Part shown: positions 25,141 through 33,892 of the stretch, piece by piece | How positions within the stretch are numbered: the stretch's first letter is position 1 | Layout: the number at the start of each line of letters is the position of its first letter | From: CAYUHK01 sp964475165 | Lineage (GTDB): Bacteria; Verrucomicrobiota; Kiritimatiellia; JAAZAB01 | Assembly (NCBI GenBank): GCA_964475165.1 | Contig: CAYYVN010000002.1 | Location: 124,001 to 188,000 of the forward strand | DNA: 64,000 nucleotides | Direction of reading: 5' to 3' | Notes under the pieces: model-generated | What the model was told of the DNA's origin: nothing | What the model saw: only the letters and a program-made list of their open reading frames with translations | The model's database searches: none | Translations under genes and position numbers: made by a program

Positions 25141-26145
25141 ATGAAGAAATATCGGGTGGGCGTGGTTGGGGTTGGAGCGGTGGGTATGGAAATGATTCGC
25201 GTCTTGCGCCAGCGTGACTTTCCCTGTGCAGAAATCCGCATCCTGGCGCGCAGCGCGCGCGAGGAAAATATAGATGGGGAAATATTTCATGTTGTGACGG
25301 CTTCGGCGGACACCTTGCGCGGTTTGGATTTTGCCTTTTTTGCCGGCACGGAAGGCGGCAAGGGGGCCTCTCAGCAACTGGGCTGGCTGGCGGTGGAGCA
25401 GGGCGTGATCGTCATTGATAATGGTGATGATTTTCGCATGGATGCGCGGGTGCCGCTGGTTATTCCTGAGATCAATGCGGCGGCCCTTGATAAACATATG
25501 GGCTTTATCGCCAACCCCAATTGCAGCACCACCATCGCCCTGATGGCCGTGGCGCCGCTGTATCGCGCGGCGCGCGTGCGGCGCTTTGTGGCCAGCACCT
25601 ATCAGGCTGTTTCGGGGACGGGTCGTAATGCGATCCTGGAGCTGGAACAACAGCTGCAGAGCAGGGCCTCCGGAGAACCGCTGACGCATACCGTTTATCC
25701 GCATCCGATTGCTGGCAATGTAATTCCCAAGATTGGCAGCCTGAAGCCCGAGGGACATACCAGCGAAGAATTAAAGATGCTCCACGAAACCCGTAAGATT
25801 TTGAATGATCAACAAATACGGGTCAGTGCCACCTGTGTCCGCGTGCCGGTCTTTAACGGGCATTGCGAGGCGCTCAATATAGAGTTTGATCGCCCTCTGG
25901 ATCCAGCCGAAGCACGCGATATTCTGGCGCGCGCGCCGGGGGTGCGCGTGGTGGATGCTCCGGAACGGGATGAATACCCCCTGCCCAGCCTGGCTACCGA
26001 TAAAGATCAAGTGTTGGTAGGGCGGATTCGCACTGATCCCAGCGTCAAAAATGGCTTAGCCCTCTTCGTTTGTGGAGATAATATCCGTAAAGGCGCGGCC
26101 ACCAATGCTGTCCAAATCGCTGAAACCCTGATCGCTAAGCGCTGA
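25141..26145 (+). CDS. asd: Aspartate-semialdehyde dehydrogenase
   Basis: Reduces aspartyl phosphate to the semialdehyde for Lys, Met and Thr (and diaminopimelate) synthesis. The 334-residue protein has the Rossmann start VGVVGVGAVGMEMIRVL, VIDNGDDFRMDARVPLVIPE, the catalytic Cys in FIANPNCSTTIALM and the substrate motif VRVPVFNGHCEALNIEF. The ATG at 25141 is preferred over the GTG at 25135 because GAGGTG sits 5 bases upstream. It is the distal gene of the leuB-asd unit. Confidence 0.95.
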   Translation: MKKYRVGVVGVGAVGMEMIRVLRQRDFPCAEIRILARSAREENIDGEIFHVVTASADTLRGLDFAFFAGTEGGKGASQQLGWLAVEQGVIVIDNGDDFRMDARVPLVIPEINAAALDKHMGFIANPNCSTTIALMAVAPLYRAARVRRFVASTYQAVSGTGRNAILELEQQLQSRASGEPLTHTVYPHPIAGNVIPKIGSLKPEGHTSEELKMLHETRKILNDQQIRVSATCVRVPVFNGHCEALNIEFDRPLDPAEARDILARAPGVRVVDAPERDEYPLPSLATDKDQVLVGRIRTDPSVKNGLALFVCGDNIRKGAATNAVQIAETLIAKR

Positions 26146-26162
26146 TGCAGCCGATCCCACGA

Positions 26163-26312
26163 TCACTGCAGAGGGAGTGGCAGGGGTAGGGTGTTTTCCC
26201 AAGGTTGCGGCACATTCCAAGGAGTACTGCTGCCAGCCTCAGGCGCAGTGGCACAGCCTCCCAATAATAGAATCGCTGCCCAGCCCAGCAGGGCGACTCT
26301 AATAAATGACAT
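26163..26312 (-). CDS. Mini lipoprotein
   Basis: A 49-residue open frame starting MSFIRVALLGWAAILLLGGC, a signal peptide with the lipobox LLGGC, so the mature lipoprotein would be only 30 residues (CATAPEAGSSTPWNVPQPW... then a Pro/Leu tail). It overlaps the 3' end of the coiled-coil gene by 14 bases and has AGAAGGGCG upstream of its ATG inside that gene, so the two are translationally coupled. The function is unknown; a membrane-anchored partner of the coiled-coil protein is a guess. Confidence 0.65.
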   Translation of the reverse strand: MSFIRVALLGWAAILLLGGCATAPEAGSSTPWNVPQPWENTLPLPLPLQ

Positions 26313-27177
26313 AATCGCCCTTCTGGGGCGGCATTTGTTGCCAATCATTGATGATTTCGGCAATCGCCATGTTGTCGGTGATGGTGTTGATGCGGCCCTT
26401 GCCAACCAGTTGGTCGGCTCGGTGAATGAGAACCTCCACATCGGGAGACATGGTTTTTAAGCTTTCCTGAGTCAGGCCGATCACCAGGAAATTCCATTCG
26501 GGATTAATCAAGAGCACGCGGCCCTGATGCCCCTTGGGCAATGTCCGTTCCTCAGGTTTTTGGGCGATCTGCTCTTGATGGATCTGGATTTCGGCTAGCT
26601 GATCGATCAGATCCCGATTTTGCACTTCCAAATCTTCAAGTTGCACTTTGATTTCTTCGGCCTGAGCGATCAAGATCTCCTTTTCCTTGGAGAGACCTTG
26701 GATGGCGACTTCCTGTTCGGCGATCTCCATATCCTTGGCGGCCACCGTATCTTGCAGGAGTGAAATATCATTTCTGGCGCTGGCCAGCTCGTCTTGGGTG
26801 GTCTTCAACTCACTGCGGGTCTCGGCTAGGGTTTGCTTGGTTTCCGCGAGCACGGTGCGCGTGCCATTGAGGCGGGTGAGCTGATCGCGGGCGGCGCTTG
26901 TCAGCTGATGCAAGGACTCGTCCATGGCCGGGGGACCACCGGGTCTTTGTTTGTATGTTTTGAGCTGATCTTCCGCGAGGGTGATTTTAAGATCCGTATT
27001 ATCACCGGCCTCGATGGTGGCGGCCACCTGTTGAATGGCCGTTTCCAGTTTTTGGGTACGGCCTTTCAAGGATTCGCGTTGTTGAAACAGCAGGATGCCT
27101 AAGATCAGCGCCGCTGCGCTGAAGACCAGCAGCGCGGCCATAGTGACTTTCATTCCCAGCTTAAGCATGATCGCCAT
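26299..27177 (-). CDS. Membrane-anchored coiled-coil protein, unknown function
   Basis: A 292-residue protein with one N-terminal membrane helix (about 12-32) and a long Glu/Gln/Lys-rich coiled coil (about 33-215, heptads such as SKEKEILIAQAEEIKVQLED). A C-terminal globular segment of about 70 residues follows (GRVLLINPEWNFLVIGLTQE ... LVGKGRINTITDNMAIAEII). That end resembles small beta-domains that read '...LINPEWNFVVLN', which I recall from other PVC-type membrane coiled-coil proteins, but I cannot name a family. Starts at 27177 or 27168 are both possible. It has its own promoter (27207-27234) and is coupled to the mini lipoprotein. Confidence 0.75.
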   Translation of the reverse strand: MAIMLKLGMKVTMAALLVFSAAALILGILLFQQRESLKGRTQKLETAIQQVAATIEAGDNTDLKITLAEDQLKTYKQRPGGPPAMDESLHQLTSAARDQLTRLNGTRTVLAETKQTLAETRSELKTTQDELASARNDISLLQDTVAAKDMEIAEQEVAIQGLSKEKEILIAQAEEIKVQLEDLEVQNRDLIDQLAEIQIHQEQIAQKPEERTLPKGHQGRVLLINPEWNFLVIGLTQESLKTMSPDVEVLIHRADQLVGKGRINTITDNMAIAEIINDWQQMPPQKGDYVIY

Positions 27178-27206
27178 CCAATTGCATTAATACCCAGCTG
27201 TGATGC

Positions 27207-27234
27207 ATCATAGCAGGTGGCCGCTTGCAAGCAA
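27207..27234 (-). promoter_or_regulatory. Promoter for the coiled-coil protein gene
   Basis: On the minus strand TTGCTT (27234-27229), a 16-base spacer, then TATGAT (27212-27207), about 30 bases before the ATG at 27177. The same TTGCTT -35 occurs in the leuB promoter candidate. Confidence 0.45.
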
Positions 27235-27270
27235 TCTTTTTTTTATAAAATTATGGCGCGGGTGGCCCAT

Positions 27271-27298
27271 AAAAACAGGCGGGACCGCGCCTGTTTTT
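27271..27298. terminator. Strong hairpin with T-run between divergent genes
   Basis: A perfect 11-bp stem, AAAAACAGGCG (27271-27281) with CGCCTGTTTTT (27288-27298) around the loop GGACCG, flanked by A- and T-runs so that it could terminate in both directions. It sits between the promoter of the minus-strand coiled-coil gene and rsmI, where no gene ends. Confidence 0.55.
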
Positions 27299-27390
27299 TG
27301 ATGAGGCCTATTGAAAAAACAATTGCCAAGCTGGCCTCGTCCATGATAAAGGGCTATCTTTGTTGAAGTCTCGAGCCAGCATATGATTTT

Positions 27391-28155
27391 ATGAAACCGG
27401 GTATTTATGTGGTGGGAACGCCCATTGGCAATCTGGGGGATATCAGCGTCCGAGCGCTAGATGTCTTGCGTGCGGTTCAATTTATTCTGGCGGAAGACAC
27501 CCGGCATACCCAAATCCTGCTGCAGCGTTACCAGATCCGCAAGCCGCTGATCAGTTGCCATCGTTTTAATGAAGCCGCCCGGCAACGCCTGGTGCTGGAG
27601 AAGGTTGCCGCCGGCGCGGCCGTGGCCTTGGTGACTAACGCCGGTATGCCCGGCGTAGCCGATCCCGGGGCGCGCATCGTGACCGCCGCCCGGCGGGCCG
27701 GGGTGTATCTGACGGTTATTCCGGGGGCTTCCGCGGCCACGGCCGCGGTGGCGCTCAGCGGATTTGGGGGTGCGGGTTTTTTATTCGAAGGATTTTTACC
27801 GCGTAAGGCCGGTGCGCGCCAGAGGCGTTTGCAGGCCTTGCGTTGGGCGAGCGTGCCGGTGGTCTTTTTTGAAGCGCCGCAGCGCGGATTAGCTTTGTTG
27901 GCTGAGATGAATACCATTTTTCCGGAGCGTGATTTGTTTGCGGGCCGGGAACTAACCAAGCTGCACGAGGAATGTCTGTGGGGCACCGTGGCCGAAGTGT
28001 GGCAAGAGTTTGCGCAGCGCGCCGGTGCCGTGCGCGGCGAACTGGTCTTAGTATTGGCGCCGGCCTCCAAAGCCGAACGGAAGCAAAAGGAAAAAACTGC
28101 TAGCGCGGAGGCTGGCGACCTGGATCAACTTAACGAGCAAGCTGGTAGGGAGTAA
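27391..28155 (+). CDS. rsmI: 16S rRNA (cytidine1402-2'-O)-methyltransferase
   Basis: Uses SAM to methylate C1402 in the 16S decoding centre. The 254-residue protein is a tetrapyrrole-methylase fold: YVVGTPIGNLGDISVRAL, LAEDTRHTQ, VTNAGMPGVADPGARIV (usually VSDAGTPGISDPG, so slightly divergent) and PGASAATAAVALSG. The C-terminal FEAPQR block and KLHEE segment match RsmI. It lacks a clear ribosome site and is followed by grpE after 5 bases. Confidence 0.93.
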   Translation: MKPGIYVVGTPIGNLGDISVRALDVLRAVQFILAEDTRHTQILLQRYQIRKPLISCHRFNEAARQRLVLEKVAAGAAVALVTNAGMPGVADPGARIVTAARRAGVYLTVIPGASAATAAVALSGFGGAGFLFEGFLPRKAGARQRRLQALRWASVPVVFFEAPQRGLALLAEMNTIFPERDLFAGRELTKLHEECLWGTVAEVWQEFAQRAGAVRGELVLVLAPASKAERKQKEKTASAEAGDLDQLNEQAGRE

Positions 28156-28160
28156 TAGTT

Positions 28161-28811
28161 ATGAGTCGTTCGCAAGGTAAACATCCGCCCCGGGCTGCCG
28201 GTCAAGGTGCCGCGGAAACAGATCATGCGCCCACTCCGCCGTTGGCCGCGGCGGCGGAGGCGTCGGCCTCAGCGGGAGCTGCTCAGGCCCCCGCGCCGGA
28301 TCAGGCGGCCAGCATCGCCCAGCTGCAGGATCAGCTGCTGCGCTTGCGGGCCGATTTTGATAATCTACGCAAACGCACTTTGCGCGAAAAAACCGAGCTT
28401 TATGATACGGCCACATACGAACTCATGTTGGAGTTGTTGCCGGTGCTGGATCATTTTCAACTCGGCATACAAGCCGCTGCCGCCCATCAGGCTGATCAAC
28501 AGATCCAGGATGGCTGGCGGCTGATTTACGAGCAATTGATGACGGTTTTAGGGAAGTTCGGGCTGCAACCTTTCAATAGCGAGCAACAGGTTTTTGATCC
28601 GGCTCGCCACGATGCCCTCAGCTGTCTCGCTTCCGAAACAGCGGCCGAAGGCACTGTGCTGAACCAAATCCGCTGCGGTTATATGTTGCGCAATAAATTG
28701 CTGCGTCCGGCTCAAGTGGTCGTTTCCAGTGGTCCCCAGGAATCTGTTGCGCAGTCGGCCGGACAACAGGCGGCGGATTCCCAGCCCGCTCCAACGACTG
28801 AGGGGGAGTGA
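28161..28811 (+). CDS. grpE: Nucleotide exchange factor GrpE
   Basis: Releases ADP from DnaK. The 216-residue protein has an Ala/Pro-rich disordered N-terminus, the dimerising helix (LLRLRADFDNLRKRTLREK), LLPVLDHFQLGI and the beta-domain with NSEQQVFDPARHDALSC, VLNQIRCGYMLRNKLLRPAQ and VVVSSGP. GGGAG precedes the ATG. It lies directly before dnaJ (3-base gap); no dnaK is in the window. Confidence 0.93.
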   Translation: MSRSQGKHPPRAAGQGAAETDHAPTPPLAAAAEASASAGAAQAPAPDQAASIAQLQDQLLRLRADFDNLRKRTLREKTELYDTATYELMLELLPVLDHFQLGIQAAAAHQADQQIQDGWRLIYEQLMTVLGKFGLQPFNSEQQVFDPARHDALSCLASETAAEGTVLNQIRCGYMLRNKLLRPAQVVVSSGPQESVAQSAGQQAADSQPAPTTEGE

Positions 28812-28814
28812 GCG

Positions 28815-29993
28815 ATGGCCAGCAAACGGGACTATTATGAGGTCTTGGGCGTGGCGCGCAATGCTTCTCTGGAAAACATCAAAAAATCTTACCGTAAACT
28901 GGCGCTGAAATATCATCCCGATCGCAACGCCGGCAACAAGGAAGCCGAGGCCAAATTCAAGGAATTATCGGAAGCCTACGAAGTCCTCAGCGATCAACAG
29001 AAACGGCAAGTTTATGACCAGTACGGTCATGCCGGCTTGAAATCGGCCTTTGGTCCCGGGGGCTTTGACTTTGCGCGTGATTTCACGCATATGTCGGATC
29101 TGCAAGATCTGTTCGGCGATTTATTGGGCGGGGCGGCGGGCGGCATCTTTGAAGGTTTCTTTGGTCGCAGTACCAGTCGGCGGGGCGCGCGTCCACCGCG
29201 CGGGGCTGACCTGCGCTTCGACTTGGAAATTGATTTTGAGGAATCGGTCTTCGGTGTTGAACGCGAGATCACCCTGCCCATTTCCGAAACCTGCCGCGCC
29301 TGTGGCGGATCCGGCTCAGCCGCTGGGCATAAAAAGGAAACCTGCCGACACTGTGGCGGGCATGGGGTCATTGTCACCGCCAGCGGTTTTTTCCGAGTGC
29401 AACAGGATTGCCCGTCTTGCAATGGCCGGGGACAGATCATCACTCATCCCTGCAGGCAATGCGCTGGCCGCGGTTTGACGAAAGCCAGTAAGCGGCTAGC
29501 CTTAAAAATTCCAGCGGGAGTGGAGACGGGGTCGCGGCTGCGCCTGGCCGGCAAGGGCGAGGGCGCGCCGCAAGGCGGGCGCCCCGGAGATTTATATGTT
29601 ATTTTGCATGTGCGTCCCCATCAGCTCTTTCAGCGTCAAGGCAATGATTTGTTTTGCGAGGTGCCCATCTCTCTGGAACTGGCGGCACTGGGCGGTGAAA
29701 TCTCCGTGCCAACCTTGGAGGGGTGGACTAAAATCAAAATTGCGCCCGGCACGGAAAGCGGCAAAATGTTTCGTTTGCGCGGCCAGGGCGTGTCTGAGCC
29801 GGGTGATTATGGCCGCGGGGATCTACATGTGCGCGTGGTTCAGGAAGTGCCCCAGAGTTTGTCTGGTTCCCAAAAGGCCAAGCTCCGTGAATTCCTGGCG
29901 GCCTGCGATGAACGCAATTTTCCGGCCGCGACACAGTTTCGTCAAAAAGCGGTTGAATTTTTGGAGCGCCATCCCAAATCTGGATCCAGATGA
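28815..29993 (+). CDS. dnaJ: Chaperone DnaJ
   Basis: The J-domain co-chaperone of DnaK. In the 392-residue protein the J domain (1-70) carries HPD at 34-36 and is followed by a Gly/Phe-rich stretch. The cysteine-rich zinc domain has four CxxCxGxG-type repeats (CRACGGSG, CRHCGGHG, CPSCNGRG, CRQCAGRG), then the two C-terminal beta-domains. This is a full type I DnaJ. GGGGGAG precedes the ATG; the stop overlaps rsmE. Confidence 0.96.
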   Translation: MASKRDYYEVLGVARNASLENIKKSYRKLALKYHPDRNAGNKEAEAKFKELSEAYEVLSDQQKRQVYDQYGHAGLKSAFGPGGFDFARDFTHMSDLQDLFGDLLGGAAGGIFEGFFGRSTSRRGARPPRGADLRFDLEIDFEESVFGVEREITLPISETCRACGGSGSAAGHKKETCRHCGGHGVIVTASGFFRVQQDCPSCNGRGQIITHPCRQCAGRGLTKASKRLALKIPAGVETGSRLRLAGKGEGAPQGGRPGDLYVILHVRPHQLFQRQGNDLFCEVPISLELAALGGEISVPTLEGWTKIKIAPGTESGKMFRLRGQGVSEPGDYGRGDLHVRVVQEVPQSLSGSQKAKLREFLAACDERNFPAATQFRQKAVEFLERHPKSGSR

Positions 29994-30796
29994 GTGTGGC
30001 TATGCATCGCTGTTTGATCTCCCCAGTTCAATGGTCCCATCCGGAAATCGTGCTCGCTGAGGAGGAAGCGCGGCATTTACGCTGCGTGCTACGCGCCCGA
30101 GTGGGCGATGTAGTCATCCTCATGGATGGTCAGGGCTATACGGCACAGGCCGTCATCCAGAGCTGTTCGCCGGCGGGAGTGCGCCTGCAGTTGCGTGCGG
30201 ATAGCCGAGCCTACACTCCACCCGCGGCCGTATCCCTGATTCTCATTCAAGCACTACCCAAGCACGCCGCCATGGATTGGATCATCCAAAAGGCTTGCGA
30301 GCTGGGGGTAGAGGCCATTTGGCCGTTGCGTTCGGATAGGGTTATCAGTCGCGCGGCGCGGCCTGAAGCTTTGGCCGGCCGCCTGGCGCGCTGGCGTAAG
30401 ATTGCGCGCGAGTCCATTAAACAGAGCGGGGCGGCTTGGTTGCCTACGATTGAACCTCTGCAGTCACTCTCGTCTATACTGCCGCGCTTGTCGGCCTTGA
30501 CCCTGTGTCTGGTGGCTTCTTTGCAGGCGCGCGCCCGGCCTTTAGGCGAGGTTTTGGGCCAGCTGCGGCCCGGGCGGCCGGCGCGAGTGGGCCTGGTGAT
30601 AGGCCCGGAAGGCGACCTCAGCGCGGCGGAATCCTTGGCCCTGCAAGAAAGTGGCGCCTGTTTGGTTCGCTTTGGTCCTAATGTCTTGCGTGTGGAAACC
30701 GCGGCCCTCTACGGGTTGAGCATCTTGCAATATGAATTGAACGCGGCGCATCAGGCGGCTGCGCTCAGCCCGCCAACGCAAGCACCGGCGCGCTAA
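29990..30796 (+). CDS. rsmE: 16S rRNA (uracil1498-N3)-methyltransferase
   Basis: A SPOUT-fold methyltransferase that modifies U1498 in 16S rRNA. The 268-residue protein has an N-terminal PUA-like part (LAEEEARHLRCVLRARVGD) and IQKACELGVEAIWPLRSDR. The knot region VGLVIGPEGDLSAAESLAL and the PNVLRVETAALYGLSILQY ending follow. It overlaps the dnaJ stop by 4 bases; dnaJ-rsmE neighbours are common. The stop overlaps the convergent DUF2723 gene by 4 bases. An ATG at 30002 is an alternative start. Confidence 0.93.
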   Translation: MSVAMHRCLISPVQWSHPEIVLAEEEARHLRCVLRARVGDVVILMDGQGYTAQAVIQSCSPAGVRLQLRADSRAYTPPAAVSLILIQALPKHAAMDWIIQKACELGVEAIWPLRSDRVISRAARPEALAGRLARWRKIARESIKQSGAAWLPTIEPLQSLSSILPRLSALTLCLVASLQARARPLGEVLGQLRPGRPARVGLVIGPEGDLSAAESLALQESGACLVRFGPNVLRVETAALYGLSILQYELNAAHQAAALSPPTQAPAR

Positions 30797-33741
30797 GGGA
30801 TATATCCGCCGCTGGAGAAGGGCGCGAAATGTCTCTGGGCCGGAGCTACCAAGCGCTGGAATGTTTCCAGCTGGCGCAGTGCTTCAAAGCGCGCATCCCG
30901 GCGGGCGGCATCTTTGATCGGTTCGCCGCCGAGAGCTATCGCCTGCTGCAAAGCTTGCCAGCCAGCATTGCTGGCGCCACTGATAACCTGCGCTCCGGCG
31001 AGTTCCAGCCAGATGCGCGCATCGGAGGGTTCGTATTGCAAGTAACGCTGAAAGGCTTCAATCATCAAGGGCAGATGCCCGCGCCCACTCGCCGCCATTT
31101 CGGCCAGGCGTAAGTAAGCCTGCAGTGGAAGATTGGAGCTGTTTAATATCTGCTGCGCCAATTCTTGGAAAGGCTGCTCTTGCCCCGTCCTTTGATAGAG
31201 CAGGGCTAGCTCGAGAGCCATATCCAGCGTGCCGCCGCTTTGGCTCAGCTGCTGTTGCAAGGCCACTATGCGGGCATTGGTTTTTTCCATATCCTTGATC
31301 TGATTCAGAAAGCTCAGCGTTTTTTCGTTTTTAGGATCCAAGTCCAGATTCGTTGCGATCACTTGATGCGCTTGTGCGAATTGACCGTATTGCAGATATA
31401 ATTCTGCTAGGCGGAAATTAGCCTCGGGGCTGGCCGGAAACATAGCCACCGCTTGCTGGAAGGCCGCTTCGGCTTCTGTGAATAAACGGCGTGCGCCATA
31501 CAAGCCGGCAATGGCGCAGCGCAGTTTAGAGAAAGATTTGCGCGCCACCACATCCCTTTGAAAAAGGGGGTTTTGCAGGAGGCTTTCGCTATACCAGCTC
31601 CAGAAGGCGGTATCGTTCTGAATCATTTCAGCGCTTAGCTTGGGTAGGGGTTCCTTATTGATTTTCATGATCAAACCATGCGGTTCCAGATAAGGATACA
31701 TCCAGTTGATCACATAGCTTTCCTCAACATAAAAGTCATGGCGGGCCTTATTGGCTTCGAAAATCATCTTGCAGATAATGCCATTAATTTCCATGACACC
31801 CTGCACGCCCTGCACGCTGACCCGGCCGTTCTTATCCACATTGATGGCGGCATTGGGGATGATGCGTCCGGCGCGCACATCATTGATATAGCTTTGGAAA
31901 GCCAGATTTACATCCTGGGCCGATGGCAGCCAGATGCGGTCGCCATACAGGTCGCGCATGATGTTCATGTAGGTGTTGTCGGCCAATGCATTTTGAGTGA
32001 TCAAAAATACATCCGGTCGTACCTGAGCCGAATAAATCATATAAGTGGGCACGAAACGTCCCGGATCGGTGCCGCCGAAGAAGACAGCGTTGGACGTCAT
32101 TTCCGGCGGAAAATGCGCGCTGGGCGGGGGAGGTGCGCCCGGCGCCAATTCCTCAAGGATGGCCTGCACGCCGCGCAATTGATAATTGCCGAACTGCCAT
32201 CCGAAATCATGGCCGCGCAGATTAGATGTGCCGTTACGCGCGATCAAATCTTCATCGTATCTGTCCTGCCAGATCAAGGCCAGTGGCGAGAGCAGGGTCA
32301 GGCTGAGGCCCAGATAGACCAAGGCCCTGGCCTTCACGAGGCGGTCCAAGAAGGCCAAGCTTAGTAGAAAACCATAGCCGGTCCATACCGCATAAATGGC
32401 CGTCGATTGTACAAATTGCACCTTGGCAATGAAGAGTGATTGCAGGTCATGCGGCGGGTTGAGCAGGATCATCATGCCTGGTCCAGTGACCGCAAAGGCC
32501 AGGATCAGACCCAGCAGCCAAGCCCAATGCTGGCGCCAAATCCGGCGGAAATAAAAAATGGGGATCAGCGCCAGCAAGGGCATGGGGAAGGGGAATTGAT
32601 CTTCCAGTTCACTGATAAATTCCACGATCTGGTTGAAGGCTTCCACGGGTTTCAGCGCCGGAGTTAGGGCCTGATACTGGCCGCGGGTGACAGCATGCTT
32701 GAAGCCCTCCATGGTCCGTGGATAGCCCCAGTTCATGGGCGGATTAGCATCCGAAGCAATCGGCATATAAATGAACAAGCTCAGTCCCAGCATGGCATAT
32801 AAAACCATCAAGAGCACTCGGCGCCACTCCGTGAACAATTGCCGGGTAAAGATCCAGATGCCCAACGGCGAGAGCAGCAAACCTAAGCCGGCCAGGATGC
32901 GCAGTTCTTTGTTGGGCAAAGGATCAGCGCCAGCCCATTCCGGCTCCAGCGTTTTGAAGAAAACCAGGCCGGCCAGCAGGATCAAACCGACGCACAGGCA
33001 ATCCCGGAACAAGCGCCGATCAGCCACGAAAAACATCAGCCCGATGGCCGGCGCCATGAGCACAATCGGTTGGCAGTTGGTGAAGGTTAAACCAAACAGA
33101 AAGGCCATGCCATACAGCAGTTTCGTTTGATGGGGACGGCGCATCCAGACATAGGCCAGCGTCAAAATCAAGATGTGCAGGCAGGCATTGAGACTGTAGA
33201 CTTCGGCAATGGTACACTGAGACCATAGAAAGGGCGAGAAAGCCAGCACCAGACCGGCACCCACACCGCTGGCCCAACAGATCAGTTTATCCATGCGATT
33301 AGCCGGCCCCTCATCGCTTTGCTGGCGCAGGGTGCGCAAGAGAGATAAGCCCGAGCGACTGATTAAGAGCGCGGTCACCCCGCAGGTCAGGGCGCCAAAG
33401 AAGCCGGACATAAAGTTCACGCCCCAAGCCGGATTAGGCTGGCCCATATAATCCTTGAAATGAAACAACCACTTAAAAATCCAGCCCAGAATCGTCCAGA
33501 GCGGATAGCCAGGTGGATGGGGAACTCCCAAGTAATCGGCGGCCACCACCAGCTCGCCGGAATCCTCTAAGGTAACGGTAGGAGCCAGGCTATAAGTATA
33601 AACGGCCAAAGCACAGAGAAAGGTAGTGGCCCCAGCCAGCCAGTCGTTGATCCTGAAAAAAGGCCCCGCTGGTCCAACTAGATTTCGTGCGCGTTCCGTA
33701 GCGGTTTGGGGCGCAGGTAATGCTTGTTTTTGTAAAGACAT
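30793..33741 (-). CDS. DUF2723 membrane glycosyltransferase-like protein with TPR repeats
   Basis: A 982-residue protein. The N-terminal ~480 residues hold a dozen or so membrane helices and the DUF2723 signature YTYSLAPTVTLEDSGELVVA followed by DYLGVPHPPGYPLWTILGW, with acidic residues in the first loop as in GT-C transferases. A soluble middle part follows, and from about residue 770 there are TPR-like repeats (FTEAEAAFQQAVAMFPASPE, YGQFAQAHQVIATNLDLDPK). The eukaryotic relative TMEM260 is reported to transfer O-mannose to proteins, so use of a polyprenyl-phosphate sugar is likely but inferred. It is the third gene after a Dpm1-like synthase and a UbiA-type transferase. Confidence 0.85.
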   Translation of the reverse strand: MSLQKQALPAPQTATERARNLVGPAGPFFRINDWLAGATTFLCALAVYTYSLAPTVTLEDSGELVVAADYLGVPHPPGYPLWTILGWIFKWLFHFKDYMGQPNPAWGVNFMSGFFGALTCGVTALLISRSGLSLLRTLRQQSDEGPANRMDKLICWASGVGAGLVLAFSPFLWSQCTIAEVYSLNACLHILILTLAYVWMRRPHQTKLLYGMAFLFGLTFTNCQPIVLMAPAIGLMFFVADRRLFRDCLCVGLILLAGLVFFKTLEPEWAGADPLPNKELRILAGLGLLLSPLGIWIFTRQLFTEWRRVLLMVLYAMLGLSLFIYMPIASDANPPMNWGYPRTMEGFKHAVTRGQYQALTPALKPVEAFNQIVEFISELEDQFPFPMPLLALIPIFYFRRIWRQHWAWLLGLILAFAVTGPGMMILLNPPHDLQSLFIAKVQFVQSTAIYAVWTGYGFLLSLAFLDRLVKARALVYLGLSLTLLSPLALIWQDRYDEDLIARNGTSNLRGHDFGWQFGNYQLRGVQAILEELAPGAPPPPSAHFPPEMTSNAVFFGGTDPGRFVPTYMIYSAQVRPDVFLITQNALADNTYMNIMRDLYGDRIWLPSAQDVNLAFQSYINDVRAGRIIPNAAINVDKNGRVSVQGVQGVMEINGIICKMIFEANKARHDFYVEESYVINWMYPYLEPHGLIMKINKEPLPKLSAEMIQNDTAFWSWYSESLLQNPLFQRDVVARKSFSKLRCAIAGLYGARRLFTEAEAAFQQAVAMFPASPEANFRLAELYLQYGQFAQAHQVIATNLDLDPKNEKTLSFLNQIKDMEKTNARIVALQQQLSQSGGTLDMALELALLYQRTGQEQPFQELAQQILNSSNLPLQAYLRLAEMAASGRGHLPLMIEAFQRYLQYEPSDARIWLELAGAQVISGASNAGWQALQQAIALGGEPIKDAARRDARFEALRQLETFQRLVAPAQRHFAPFSSGGYIP

Positions 33742-33892
33742 GAGTCCACAACATTAATTGATGAAACGGCAAATATTATGAATATTTTTGAGGCTGAGGT
33801 CAAGCAGAGGCTGAACGGTCGCCGTCAGCCAGCCAGAGCCTCAAAACCTTGCGAGAGGGGATATCGCCGGGCCTTCTTGCCGGCTGGGATTT

